Source: Sphingobium sp. C100 (GTDB taxonomy: Bacteria > Pseudomonadota > Alphaproteobacteria > Sphingomonadales > Sphingomonadaceae). From it: a stretch of DNA of 59,361 bases. Position numbers and translations under genes: made by a program. This document shows, piece by piece, positions 34,097 through 41,541 of the stretch. Every line of letters starts with the position of its first letter. Position 1 is the first letter of the stretch. Location of the stretch: the NCBI RefSeq assembly GCF_000508185.1, contig NZ_AYOY01000135.1:1-59361 (forward strand), read 5' to 3'. The notes beneath the pieces are model-generated. The model was not told the origin of the DNA, did not search any database, and was given only the letters and a program-made list of their open reading frames with translations.

Positions 34097-34123
34097 CGTC
34101 ATCCCGCCTGCGCGGAAATGACG
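34097..34123. repeat. Short REP-like palindrome
   Basis: CGTCATCCCGCCTGCGCGGAAATGACG forms an imperfect hairpin between the ATP-grasp and alpha-E genes. It resembles the GTCATCCC...GCGGGAATGAC palindromes that are scattered in sphingomonad genomes and shares its GTCATCCC end with the larger dispersed repeat. Confidence 0.5.
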
Positions 34124-34149
34124 ATGAAAGGGGTGAGAGCGCGCGCGCA

Positions 34150-35583
34150 TCATTCCTGCAACACCCAGGTATCCTTGACCCCGCCGCCCTGGCTGGAATT
34201 GACCACCAGCGATCCTTCGGTCAGCGCGACGCGGGTGAGGCCTCCGGGGACAAGGCGGATTTGCTTGCCGACCAGGCAATAGGGGCGGAAGTCGGCATGA
34301 CGGCCAACCACCGCCGCCGGGCCGAGCGTCGGCACGGTCGACAGGTCGAGCGTGGGTTGGGCGATGAATTCTCCCGGATTGGCCTTGATCCGCTCGGCAT
34401 AGGCATCGACCTCCGCCCTGGTCGATTTAGGGCCGATCAACATGCCATAGCCGCCCGATCCATGGACTTCCTTGGCCACCAGTTCGTGCAGATGTTCCAG
34501 CACATAGGCCAGTTCGTCCGGCTTGCCGCACTGCCAGGTCTGGATGTTGTCGAGGATCGGCGTCTCACCCAGATAGAAACGGATCATTTCGGGCACGTAG
34601 ATATAGACCGCCTTGTCGTCCGCGATGCCCGATCCGGGCGCCGACGCCAGCGTGACGCCGCCGTTGCGATAGACGTTGAAGATGCCGGGCACGCCCAGCA
34701 GGCTGTCGGGGCGAAAGACGAGCGGGTCGATATATTCATCGTCGATGCGGCGGTAGATGACGTCGACAGCCTTTGGTCCCAGCGTGGTCTTCATCCACAC
34801 CCGATCTTCATCGACGAACAGGTCGGCCGGCTCCACCAGTTCCACGCCCATCAGGTCGGCGAGGAAACTATGCTCATAATAAGCGCTGTTGAGCGAGCCG
34901 GGGGTGAGGACCACCACGACCGGGTCGCCCTTGCACGCAGGCGGCGCGACTTCCTTGAGGCTTTTGAGCAGTTCGGCGGGATAGTCGTCCACCGGCGCGA
35001 CCACGCCCTGCGCGAACAGTTCGGGGAACATGCGCGTCATGATCTCGCGATTTTCGAGCATGTAGGACACGCCAGAGGGGGTGCGGCAATTATCCTCCAG
35101 CACCTCGAAACTGCCAGGACCGGTGCGCACGATGTCGATGCCGACGATATGGCTGTAGACTTTTCCCGGTGGGCTGAAATCGGCCATCTCCGCCAGATAG
35201 GCGCTGTTTTTGTAGATGATGTCGGCGGGCATGATACCGGCCTTCACAATCTCCCCGCGGTGATAGACGTCGTGGAGAAAGGCGTTGAGGGCGCGGGCGC
35301 GCTGGCGGATGCCCTTGTCGAGGATGCGCCATTCATTCGCGGTAAAGACGCGAGGCAGCAGATCGAAGGGGATAAGCCGTTCGGGATCGCCCCCTTCGCC
35401 ATAGACGGCGAAAGTGATGCCGATGCGGCGGAAAATCGCTTCAGCCTCATCCATGCGACGGTTAAGTCCGGCGATGCCGGTTCGCTCCACCCATTTTTGC
35501 ACTTCGTCGTAGCAGGCGCGTATCGAACCGTCGGGCTCAAACATTTCATGGAAGGGCAAGTGGACGATCCTCCCTCGGCCCAT
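34150..35583 (-). CDS. Circularly permuted ATP-grasp protein of the Anbu operon
   Basis: 477 aa of the DUF404/DUF407 circularly permuted ATP-grasp family. Characteristic segments are NAFLHDVYHRGEIVKAGIMPADII, VGIDIVRTGPGSFEVLEDNCRTPSGVSYMLENR, VELVEPADLFVDEDRVWMKTT and a C-terminal VLKEMDGAGG-like loop VAKEVHGSGGYGMLIGP. ATP-grasp enzymes join a carboxylate to an amine or thiol through an acyl-phosphate, so this gene makes the operon a likely peptide or amide ligase pathway coupled to a proteasome-like particle. The first gene of the four, with its promoter in 35584-35833. Start at 35583, or at the Met of MFEPDGS thirteen codons on. Confidence 0.88.
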   Translation of the reverse strand: MGRGRIVHLPFHEMFEPDGSIRACYDEVQKWVERTGIAGLNRRMDEAEAIFRRIGITFAVYGEGGDPERLIPFDLLPRVFTANEWRILDKGIRQRARALNAFLHDVYHRGEIVKAGIMPADIIYKNSAYLAEMADFSPPGKVYSHIVGIDIVRTGPGSFEVLEDNCRTPSGVSYMLENREIMTRMFPELFAQGVVAPVDDYPAELLKSLKEVAPPACKGDPVVVVLTPGSLNSAYYEHSFLADLMGVELVEPADLFVDEDRVWMKTTLGPKAVDVIYRRIDDEYIDPLVFRPDSLLGVPGIFNVYRNGGVTLASAPGSGIADDKAVYIYVPEMIRFYLGETPILDNIQTWQCGKPDELAYVLEHLHELVAKEVHGSGGYGMLIGPKSTRAEVDAYAERIKANPGEFIAQPTLDLSTVPTLGPAAVVGRHADFRPYCLVGKQIRLVPGGLTRVALTEGSLVVNSSQGGGVKDTWVLQE

Positions 35584-35833
35584 GGCCGGTTGTGCGTTGC
35601 AATATTAGGACGCCCCGTTGCGGCGATTGCAAGGCAAAAATCGCAGAACCGTAAAAGCGTTCCCGCAATTCCGGGACAATAGCGGGAAAGCGGCCTGTGC
35701 TTCGTTTCTGCGCAGGGTAATCGTCGGCAACAGCGCAGGGTTCAAATTTTTCATACGCCCCGTTGACCCGCCCGCTGCCGCTGCGTATAGCGCCGCCTCA
35801 CCGCAGGGCGAAGCGCCCGGCGAGGCCCATTGG

Positions 35834-35910
35834 GGCGGAGTAGCTCAGCTGGTTAGAGCAGCGGAATCATAATCCGCGTGTCGGGGGTTCAAGTCCCTCC
35901 TCCGCTACCA
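35834..35910 (+). tRNA. tRNA-Met (elongator, anticodon CAT)
   Basis: 77 bases including encoded CCA. Acceptor stem GGCGGAG/CTCCGCT (G-U at the first pair), D arm GCTC-AGCTGGTTA-GAGC, anticodon stem GCGGA/TCCGC with loop ATCATAA giving CAT, and T arm GGGGG-TTCAAGT-CCCTC. The fold is complete. It is the elongator type rather than initiator because the acceptor stem is closed by a pair at its first position. An integrative island is attached at its 3' end, which remains intact. Confidence 0.95.
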
Positions 35911-35912
35911 TT
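35896..35912 (+). repeat. Attachment site, tRNA side
   Basis: CCTCCTCCGCTACCATT: 17 bases spanning the end of the T stem through CCA plus two bases; identical to the copy at 39156-39172. Confidence 0.88.
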
Positions 35913-35969
35913 CAAGGGGTTTATCATGTTGTTTTTGAACGATAAGTTTGCCCCTGAATCAATCGCAGA

Positions 35970-35989
35970 CCACTTTTGTTCCCACTTTT
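35970..35989 (+). repeat. Subterminal repeat, left end of island
   Basis: ACCACTTTTGTTCCCACTTT, matching 17 of 20 bases with 39019-39038 in the same orientation. It lies 57 bases inside the left attachment site. Such repeats may be integrase or excisionase arm sites, or remains of duplicated sequence. Confidence 0.5.
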
Positions 35990-36194
35990 TATGTGAGTTG
36001 GGATGGTATGATTCGGCACAAGGCGGGGCGACGTCCCCCATTAGATCTGGCTCGGACTACGCCAGAAAGTGATGCCTCTCCAACGGGCCGAGGAGATCTT
36101 CCTATTGGGAAGATAGATTTTATCGTCTAGGCTTGGAATTGTTCTGCCCGGCGAATAGGGACCGCCTAACTTGTCGTAACTGGGGAATGTTGAA

Positions 36195-36386
36195 ATGGCT
36201 CGTGGACGACCAAGGAAAGTCGCGACGGTGCCAGAAAAGCCGAATTCTCGCGCATTTGAGGCTCCTCTTTGGGCTGCGGCTGACAAGCTTCGCGGCAACA
36301 TGGATGCGGCGGAGTATAAACATGTCGCGCTGGGGCGGCCATGGCTACGAAGGCGGATTTCTATTACGGCCTACGGAATCAATTGA
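36195..36386 (+). pseudogene. hsdM remnant (type I DNA methylase N-terminus)
   Basis: From ATG 36195 the frame gives MARGRPRKVATVPEKP then FEAPLWAAADKLRGNMDAAE and YKHVALG, the N-terminus of type I restriction HsdM subunits (LW.AADKLRGNMDAAEYKHVVLG). Homology ends at about residue 47 (base 36336), where the family would continue with LIFLKYISD; instead an unrelated tail runs to a stop at 36386. A deletion has joined it to the next remnant. The methylase domain is missing, so no modification enzyme is made. Confidence 0.7.
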
Positions 36387-36496
36387 TCCATGAGCGCACG
36401 ACTGTACCGATCAGCGACCGGCAGGTGGAAGACTATCGCAAGCTCATCGAAAGCCTCCTGAAGCTGTTGTTCGGCCTGAAATTCCCCTCCGTGTGA
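36341..36496 (+). pseudogene. C-terminal remnant of a second gene, fused to the hsdM stub
   Basis: A 51-codon frame, different from the hsdM stub's, reads FYYGLRNQLIHERTTVPISD then a helical RQVEDYRKLIESLLKLLFGL and ends at TGA. The RN.LIHERT... pattern resembles the end of HEPN/ApeA-like or other defence-associated proteins, but this is tentative. With the hsdM start it is probably what remains of a restriction/defence cargo after an internal deletion. It could be translated as a small protein from its own ATG, but no ribosome site is seen. Confidence 0.4.
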
Positions 36497-36731
36497 ATCG
36501 TCTAAGTAACTGATCTACAATGCTTTATTGGGGACAAATTGCCTATACGATTGCGTGAAAATTCTCTGTACGCCGCATAAGAGGCGCGCCTATTCGCGTC
36601 TGGTGGTCCGAAGTTTCGCCTCGGCTCTCTCCAGTTCGCACAGGCGGCGGGGGCCAATGGCTGCTATCCGGGCGGAGAAGCGGAAAACGGTCTGTCCACA
36701 ATCGGCCAATCTCGGCAGCGTTCAGCGGTTT

Positions 36732-37025
36732 TTACTCTTGGGGAAGGTCGTGGGGCCACATGCGCGCACCATGGATTACGCGGAGGACGCGCACGGTATC
36801 CCCGATGATCTGGTAAGGTGCGATATAGGGCGTGCGCGCGATCACCAATTCGCGCGTGCCTTCGATCCGGCCCGGACGCCCGCTATTCGGAAAGTCTTTG
36901 AGGCGCTGCGCTGCTGCCTCGATCCGATCGTCCACATCGGCGGCAGCTTGCGGATTATCCTCGGCAATCCAGATGAATATCGCCAGACGATCAGTCGTCG
37001 CCCGATTGGACCAAGCGAGTTTCAT
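36732..37025 (-). CDS. RelE/ParE family toxin
   Basis: 97 aa. Pattern of the RelE/ParE superfamily: N-terminal helix-strand KLAWSNRATTDRLAIFIWIAEDNP, helix ADVDDRIEAAAQRLKDFPNSGRPGRIEGTRELVI, then strands YIAPYQIIGDTVRVLRVIHGARMWP. Toxins of this fold either cleave mRNA at the ribosome (RelE) or poison gyrase (ParE); which applies cannot be seen. It overlaps the antitoxin stop by ATGA, so expression is coupled. Probably stabilises the island. Confidence 0.87.
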   Translation of the reverse strand: MKLAWSNRATTDRLAIFIWIAEDNPQAAADVDDRIEAAAQRLKDFPNSGRPGRIEGTRELVIARTPYIAPYQIIGDTVRVLRVIHGARMWPHDLPQE

Positions 37026-37327
37026 TGCACCGGCTTGATGCCCTTTCGCGCGTTCGCGCGAAGCTCAGCAAATCGCGCCGAAACCTCGGCGTCGTCAATG
37101 TCGGGCCGGTCATCGTCCAGCGCCTCCTGCACTCGCGCCCGGAACCACTGGTCATAGGCTTGCCGCTCCACCAGCAGTTCCATGGGGGCAACGCCCTCGC
37201 GTGCGGTGCGGGTCAGAAGAATGCGAACGGCGTCTGATACCGTAAGCCCCATCCGCTCGAACACGGCGGAGGCGCGGTCCTTTACGTCCGAATCGATGCG
37301 TGTCTGAATCAGGGCATTATTGGCCAT
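37022..37327 (-). CDS. RelB/DinJ family antitoxin
   Basis: 101 aa. The N-terminal ribbon-helix-helix ANNALIQTRIDSDVKDRASA with VFERMGLTVSDAVRILLTRTAREG is the RelB/DinJ DNA-binding pattern; the C-terminal part is acidic then helical (FAELRANARKGIKPVQ), for toxin binding. The ATG at 37327 follows AAGGAG by eight bases and is preferred over a frame starting farther upstream. It should neutralise the toxin encoded downstream and repress its own promoter. Confidence 0.87.
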   Translation of the reverse strand: MANNALIQTRIDSDVKDRASAVFERMGLTVSDAVRILLTRTAREGVAPMELLVERQAYDQWFRARVQEALDDDRPDIDDAEVSARFAELRANARKGIKPVQ

Positions 37328-37350
37328 GGGATCACTCCTTCGGCATTTAT

Positions 37351-37374
37351 GTAATTCAATCGCATGACAATTAC
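37351..37374 (-). promoter_or_regulatory. Candidate antitoxin operator
   Basis: GTAATT and AATTAC arms separated by twelve bases, centred about 35 bases before the antitoxin start, in the AT-rich promoter region. Antitoxins of the ribbon-helix-helix type bind such inverted repeats. Not verified. Confidence 0.4.
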
Positions 37375-37877
37375 CATCAGGAAACCGCAAATCACCGTGG
37401 TTTGAGTGCCACCAGAATGTACAAATCGGCACTGAAATGCCGAAAGCGGCAGTATAGTGCCTACTTCCGGAACTCTATTTCCTATCCCCTTGCGCGCCAG
37501 GAAAATGCGAGACAGCATACGCACCGGAGGCATAGCGCAAGACGGCTTGGCGGGTCGTCAACAAGAGGTCCGCCATGGCGTGCGACTCGAACAGGTCGAT
37601 TGCTATCATTTCACGGGCTAAGCGCCCGCTGCTTGCCCTTGCAAGGCACCGCCTCGTCCAATCCCGGCAAAAGGCGACCGCCGCTTGCCGCCTGGGGCCA
37701 CCGATGATCCGCTATCGCCGCGACATGCGCGAAATCCCCGCCGATCCTCGACATTTGCCGCCGTAGGCCCGCCATAGTCCTATGCGCGCCGATTGCCCCT
37801 TGCGGGCTGAGGGACGGCCCGCATTGTCCAACTCTCATGGGGGAAAGGTATAACTGGCGCATGTATGGAATAAGTCG
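37375..37877. other. Non-coding stretch of the island
   Basis: About 500 bases between the toxin-antitoxin promoter and the AlpA-like gene. No gene, repeat or structural element is convincing; open frames are short and compositionally unlike proteins. It should hold the promoter of the AlpA/Xis pair near its right end. Confidence 0.5.
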
Positions 37878-38093
37878 ATGTCCAACACCGATCGTATCAT
37901 CCGATTGAAGACCGTTCTGGCCCGCACCGGGCTTTCCCGTTCAACCCTTTACCGCAAGATCGCGGACGGGACGTTTCCCGCTCAAATCAGAATCAGCGTT
38001 CATGGCGCTGGCTGGCGGGAGTCGTCCGTCGAACGCTGGATGGCCGATCCTGTCAGCTATCGCGAGGAACGGGCCGGGAGCCATGCCCAATGA
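37878..38093 (+). CDS. AlpA family phage/island regulatory protein
   Basis: 71 aa winged-helix DNA-binding protein. RIIRLKTVLARTGLSRSTLY followed by RKIADGTFPAQIRI is the AlpA signature (recognition helix in GLSRSTLYRKI), then GWRESSVERWM. AlpA proteins activate excision of P4-like integrated elements. It overlaps the next gene by ATGA. Likely control gene of this island when it was complete. Confidence 0.85.
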   Translation: MSNTDRIIRLKTVLARTGLSRSTLYRKIADGTFPAQIRISVHGAGWRESSVERWMADPVSYREERAGSHAQ

Positions 38094-38284
38094 CCCCGCT
38101 CCCGCCCCCCGATCCAATCTGCGTCCGCGTCAATGAAGCGGCGCGCATGATCGGCGTCGGTCGCACCAAGCTCTATGAACTGATCGCGGCTGGCGAGGTC
38201 GAAACGGTAAAGCTTGGCAAGGCCACCCGTATCACCACCGCCAGCCTGCACGATTTGGTTAGGCGGCAACGCGGAGCGCTGTAG
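38090..38284 (+). CDS. Excisionase-like helix-turn-helix protein
   Basis: 64 aa of the MerR/excisionase DNA-binding type: CVRVNEAARMIGVGRTKLYE then LIAAGEVETVKLGKATRI and SLHDLVRRQRG. This pattern is typical of the helix-turn-helix domain 17 group used as Xis proteins. Translationally coupled to AlpA upstream. Its 3' end overlaps the convergent integrase remnant by 26 bases, at or near a deletion junction, although its own length looks normal for the family. Confidence 0.8.
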   Translation: MTPLPPPDPICVRVNEAARMIGVGRTKLYELIAAGEVETVKLGKATRITTASLHDLVRRQRGAL

Positions 38285-38954
38285 GGTCGGACGCCGTTCC
38301 TGAGGCGTCCTTCCCCTTGCCGTTCTGTGGATCTGTACGGTCGTCCGCATAGGGCATGGCTTCCATATGACCGCGCTTGTCGTTCTGGCGAGGAAGCCCT
38401 TTCCGAACGGAGCGGAGTGACACTTCCTCCGGCACCCATCCCTTGACGTGCGCAAAATCCAGAACGACGCTGATGCGCTGGAGGATGCGGCGGGCGGTTT
38501 CCGGTATTTCGAGCCAGATTGGCGCAAGCGCCTCGACCACGCAGGCGCTGTCCACTTGGCCTACCGGCTTCTTGCCGATTTTAGGGAAGACGTGCTTTTC
38601 GAAGCTGGACAGCCACTTTGCGTGATGTCCACCGTTCCAGCCTTCGCGCAGCGTCTCATGACAAATTCGAGTCGCGGCTTCGAAGTTGGGCACGATCTTT
38701 CGCGCCTTCCGACGCTCGGCGACTGGATCGAAGCCCTCTCGAACACGGCGGCGTAACGCTGTTGCTGCTTCGCGTGCCTCGGCTAGCGATACGTCCAACG
38801 CTGATCCCAGCCCGTAGTCACGGCGTTGCCCGTTTCTCTGCATTCGCAAAACCCATGTGCGCGCGCCGCTGTCTTTCACGAGCAGGCAAAGACCTCTGCT
38901 ATCGGTATGCCTGCCGGGTTTCGCGTTTTTTACTTTCAAAGTTGTCAGTGTCAT
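38259..38954 (-). pseudogene. Truncated tyrosine integrase (P4 type), catalytic half missing
   Basis: 231 aa. The arm-binding DUF4102 part (TLKVKNAKPGRHTDSRGLCLLVK, VLRMQRNGQRRDYGLGS, LAEAREAATALRRRVREG DP) and the core-binding SAM-like part (WLSSFEKHVFPKIGKKPVGQVDS, ARRILQRISVVLDFAHVKGW) are intact. Homology stops at MEAMPYAD, where intact enzymes continue into the catalytic domain with the Arg-His-Arg-Tyr residues; here a short unrelated tail follows. Family length is about 400, so roughly 170 residues are lost. It could still bind DNA but cannot recombine it. The start is 202 bases from the right attachment site, the usual position. Confidence 0.85.
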
Positions 38955-39018
38955 CGGGTTTGGTTCCCTGTTAGGGAATTTTTCGCCTCGGTTCCCACAT
39001 TATGAGGCAAAAAATCGT

Positions 39019-39038
39019 CCCACTTTCGTTCCCACATT
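39019..39038 (+). repeat. Subterminal repeat, right end of island
   Basis: CCCACTTTCGTTCCCACATT, the partner of 35970-35989 (17 of 20 bases). A further TTCCCACAT occurs at 38992-39000, so the right end has three related CCCAC(A/T)TT units between the integrase start and the attachment site. Confidence 0.5.
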
Positions 39039-39155
39039 TCGATGTGGATTCAGGCAAATGAGGGCGACCGACCGCGAACATACTGCAATATAAATCGCTG
39101 ATTTTACAGTGGGCTTGGGGACGCTCTGAACCTGCCTGATACGAAAGTTTTAGCG

Positions 39156-39172
39156 CCTCCTCCGCTACCATT
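39156..39172 (+). repeat. Attachment site, distal copy
   Basis: Exact 17-base copy of the tRNA-Met 3' end (CCTCCTCCGCTACCATT), not part of a foldable tRNA because the bases before it do not form the rest of the cloverleaf. Confidence 0.88.
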
Positions 39173-39265
39173 TTATCACCCCACCGATGCATATCGTCCT
39201 TGCCTCCCCCGGCAAAGCGCGCCAATCAGCGTGGCAAACAGGGGATAAAAGAGGATATCGGGCGG

Positions 39266-40492
39266 ATGAGCTATTATGACGTTCTGATCGTGGGAGCCGG
39301 CCATGCCGGGGCGCAGGCGGCGATTTCGCTGCGGCAACTCGGCTTTGAAGGGTCGGTCGGCATGATCGGCGACGAAAAAGACCCACCCTATGAACGCCCG
39401 CCGCTGTCGAAGGAATATTTCGCCGGCGACAAGAGCTTCGATCGCATCCTGATCCGCCCGGCGGCTTTCTGGGGCGAACGCAATATCGATATGCTGCTGG
39501 GCAAGCGGGTCAAGAGCGTCGATCCGGTGGGCAAGTTCGTCAAAGTGGGCGATGAAGAAATCGGCTATGGCAAGCTGATCTGGTGCACTGGCGGCTCTCC
39601 CCGGATGCTGACCTGCAATGGCGCCGACGCTGCCAATGTCCATGCCGTGCGGCGGCGCGACGATGTCGACGCGATGATGGCGAAGATCGACAGCGTCCAT
39701 CATGTCACTATCGTCGGCGGCGGCTATATCGGCCTTGAAGCCGCGGCGGTGCTCAGCAAATTTGGCAAGACGGTGGTGTTGCTGGAAGCGCTCGACCGGG
39801 TGCTGGCGCGTGTCGCGGGCGAGCCTCTCTCCCGCTTCTACGAGGCCGAGCATCGCGCCCATGGCGTCGATCTGCGCACCGGCGCGAAGATGGATTGCAT
39901 CGAGGTGCAGGACGGCAAGGCGACCGCCGTGCTGATGGACGATGGCGAGCGGATCGAAACCGACATGGTCATAGTGGGCATTGGCATCATTCCCGAAACC
40001 GGCCCGCTGATCGCGGCGGGCGCCGTGGGCGGCAACGGCGTCGATGTCGACGAATATTGCCGCACCTCGCTGCCCGACATCTATGCCGTGGGCGATTGCG
40101 CGGCCCATGCCAACCGCTTTGCCGGCGGCGCGACGATGCGGCTGGAATCGGTGCAGAACGCCAATGATCAGGCCAAGACCGCGGTTGCGCACATCATGGG
40201 CAAGGAAGAGCCTTATAATGCGGTGCCATGGTTCTGGTCGAACCAATATGATCTGAAGCTCCAGACCGTGGGGTTGTCGACCGGCTTCGACCAGGCGGTG
40301 CTGCGCGGCGATCCGGCCACTCGCAGCTTTTCGGTGGTGTATCTGAAAGGCGGCAAGGTGATCGCGCTCGACTGCGTCAATGCGGTGAAGGATTATGTGC
40401 AGGGCCGCGCCCATGTGCTGGCCGGCGCGGCGCTGGATGTCGACCAACTGGCCGACGCGAGCGTGCCGCTCAAGGAAGTGGGCCTGGCCTGA
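39266..40492 (+). CDS. FAD-dependent ferredoxin/rubredoxin-type reductase
   Basis: 408 aa pyridine nucleotide-disulfide reductase fold, the type that feeds electrons to ferredoxins of P450s and dioxygenases. FAD motif [17 protein letters not shown], segment [17 protein letters not shown] motif [17 protein letters not shown], and C-terminal FAD motif [11 protein letters not shown], with the reductase-specific C-terminal domain following. The ATG at 39266 gives the typical start [15 protein letters not shown]; the longer upstream frame enters the attachment region. No ferredoxin or oxygenase gene adjoins it, so the partner is unknown. Confidence 0.88.
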   Translation: MSYYDVLIVGAGHAGAQAAISLRQLGFEGSVGMIGDEKDPPYERPPLSKEYFAGDKSFDRILIRPAAFWGERNIDMLLGKRVKSVDPVGKFVKVGDEEIGYGKLIWCTGGSPRMLTCNGADAANVHAVRRRDDVDAMMAKIDSVHHVTIVGGGYIGLEAAAVLSKFGKTVVLLEALDRVLARVAGEPLSRFYEAEHRAHGVDLRTGAKMDCIEVQDGKATAVLMDDGERIETDMVIVGIGIIPETGPLIAAGAVGGNGVDVDEYCRTSLPDIYAVGDCAAHANRFAGGATMRLESVQNANDQAKTAVAHIMGKEEPYNAVPWFWSNQYDLKLQTVGLSTGFDQAVLRGDPATRSFSVVYLKGGKVIALDCVNAVKDYVQGRAHVLAGAALDVDQLADASVPLKEVGLA

Positions 40493-40506
40493 TCGGGCAG
40501 GCGGAG

Positions 40507-41034
40507 TCAGCCCCGGAACGCCGCCTTCATCGCCAGTTCCCATGGCCCGCCGCGATAATGCCAGGCGGCGAGGCCCGCGATCGAGAACGGGCGTGGGCGG
40601 AAGTCGGCGCGCAGGCGGGCGGCCAACGCCTTCGCCTCGTCGGGTGCGACCTTGTTCTGCACCGTGACATGCAACCGGGGCTGCGCCTGATCCTGCGGCG
40701 TCAGCAGGCCGCCAAACGCATCGGCCAGTTCGGCGCGCATCGCCAGCAAGCCGGGGCTGTCGATACGAAAGGCGACGCCCCTGCCCAACAGCATGACGTC
40801 GCTCAGCCGCGCGGTCGGTGGCGGACCGGCGCAAAGCCGTTTCAGCCGGGTCGCAACTTCATCCAGCAAGGATGGCGGCAGATGATGGAATAGCGTGATG
40901 TGCGCGGGCAAATGGTTGCGCTCAGACGGAAAATGGGCGCGGCGCAGGCCATCGGCCCAGGCGAAATCGCATCCGCCCATCAATGCCGTCACGATGATGG
41001 GCGCTGCGGCCTGCTGAGTGGGCGGTGCGATCAT
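40507..41034 (-). CDS. 2'-5' RNA ligase family protein (2H phosphoesterase)
   Basis: 175 aa with the two His-x-Thr motifs of 2H phosphoesterases, HITLFHHL and HVTVQNK, separated by about 85 residues. Such proteins act on cyclic phosphates of RNA or nucleotides; LigT-like activity on tRNA is known for relatives, but the true substrate here is unclear. It converges on the FAD reductase with 14 bases between stops. Confidence 0.85.
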   Translation of the reverse strand: MIAPPTQQAAAPIIVTALMGGCDFAWADGLRRAHFPSERNHLPAHITLFHHLPPSLLDEVATRLKRLCAGPPPTARLSDVMLLGRGVAFRIDSPGLLAMRAELADAFGGLLTPQDQAQPRLHVTVQNKVAPDEAKALAARLRADFRPRPFSIAGLAAWHYRGGPWELAMKAAFRG

Positions 41035-41118
41035 GACGCTATCGTATCATCACGCATTATTATAGGATGCCGAAAAGGTCGCGCACAGGGATTCGGCGCT
41101 GGCCGGGGGAGGCTCTTC

Positions 41119-41541
41119 ATGTCGGCACCACGTTCCATGCTGATCATCGGCATCATCCTGCTGCTCTGGAATCTGATGGGGGTCATGGCCTTCGTCATGC
41201 AATATATGATCGACCTTGACCAACTCGCCAAAACCGATCCGGCCACCGCGCAGGCTTTTGCGACGATGCCGGTCTGGCTCTGGGTCGTCTACGCCGTGGC
41301 GGTCGGCGCGGGGACGCTGGGCGCGATCCTGCTGCTGATGAAGAAGGCGGCGGCGGCCACCCTGTTCCTCGTCTCGCTGATCGCGGTGCTGGTGCAGTTC
41401 GGCTATACGTTGGGCGCGACCGATCTGGTCGCGCAAAAAGGCCTGGTCGTAGCGGCGGGCTTCCCGGCCTTCATCGTCGTCGTCGCGGTCGTCCAGCTCG
41501 TCTATGCGCGCTCCATGGTCGCCAAGGGCGCGCTCAGATAA
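41119..41541 (+). CDS. Small four-helix membrane protein
   Basis: 140 aa with four membrane helices: SMLIIGIILLLWNLMGVMAF, VWLWVVYAVAVGAGTLGAIL, AATLFLVSLIAVLVQFGYTL and GFPAFIVVVAVVQLVYA, separated by short loops. Homologues in sphingomonads are usually listed as hypothetical or sugar transporter-like without evidence. Start: ATG 41119 with GGGGGAGG seven bases ahead. It abuts the mltG stop with no spacer, convergently. Confidence 0.75.
   Translation: MSAPRSMLIIGIILLLWNLMGVMAFVMQYMIDLDQLAKTDPATAQAFATMPVWLWVVYAVAVGAGTLGAILLLMKKAAAATLFLVSLIAVLVQFGYTLGATDLVAQKGLVVAAGFPAFIVVVAVVQLVYARSMVAKGALR

Larger units (their letters stand above)
35896..39172. mobile_element. Degenerate integrative island at tRNA-Met (about 3.3 kb)
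   Basis: The last 15 bases of tRNA-Met plus TT (35896-35912) recur exactly at 39156-39172, bracketing a region with an integrase fragment, AlpA- and excisionase-like regulators, a toxin-antitoxin pair and restriction-methylation debris. This is the classic product of tyrosine-integrase insertion into the tRNA 3' end. The integrase has lost its catalytic half, so the element cannot move on its own. Internal gaps without genes: 35913-36194, 36497-36731 and 37375-37877. Confidence 0.88.

Noticed and set aside
36133..36393. Overlapping small frames around the hsdM stub as separate genes
   Set aside because: They overlap the recognised hsdM start in other frames, have no ribosome sites and no family similarity.
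35913..39155. Prophage
   Set aside because: No capsid, tail, terminase or lysis genes; only integration, regulation and toxin-antitoxin functions, so a small genomic island fits better.
39120..39172. Second tRNA-Met suspected from the repeated 3' end
   Set aside because: Only the last 17 bases match; there are no D, anticodon or T arms before it. It is the distal attachment copy.
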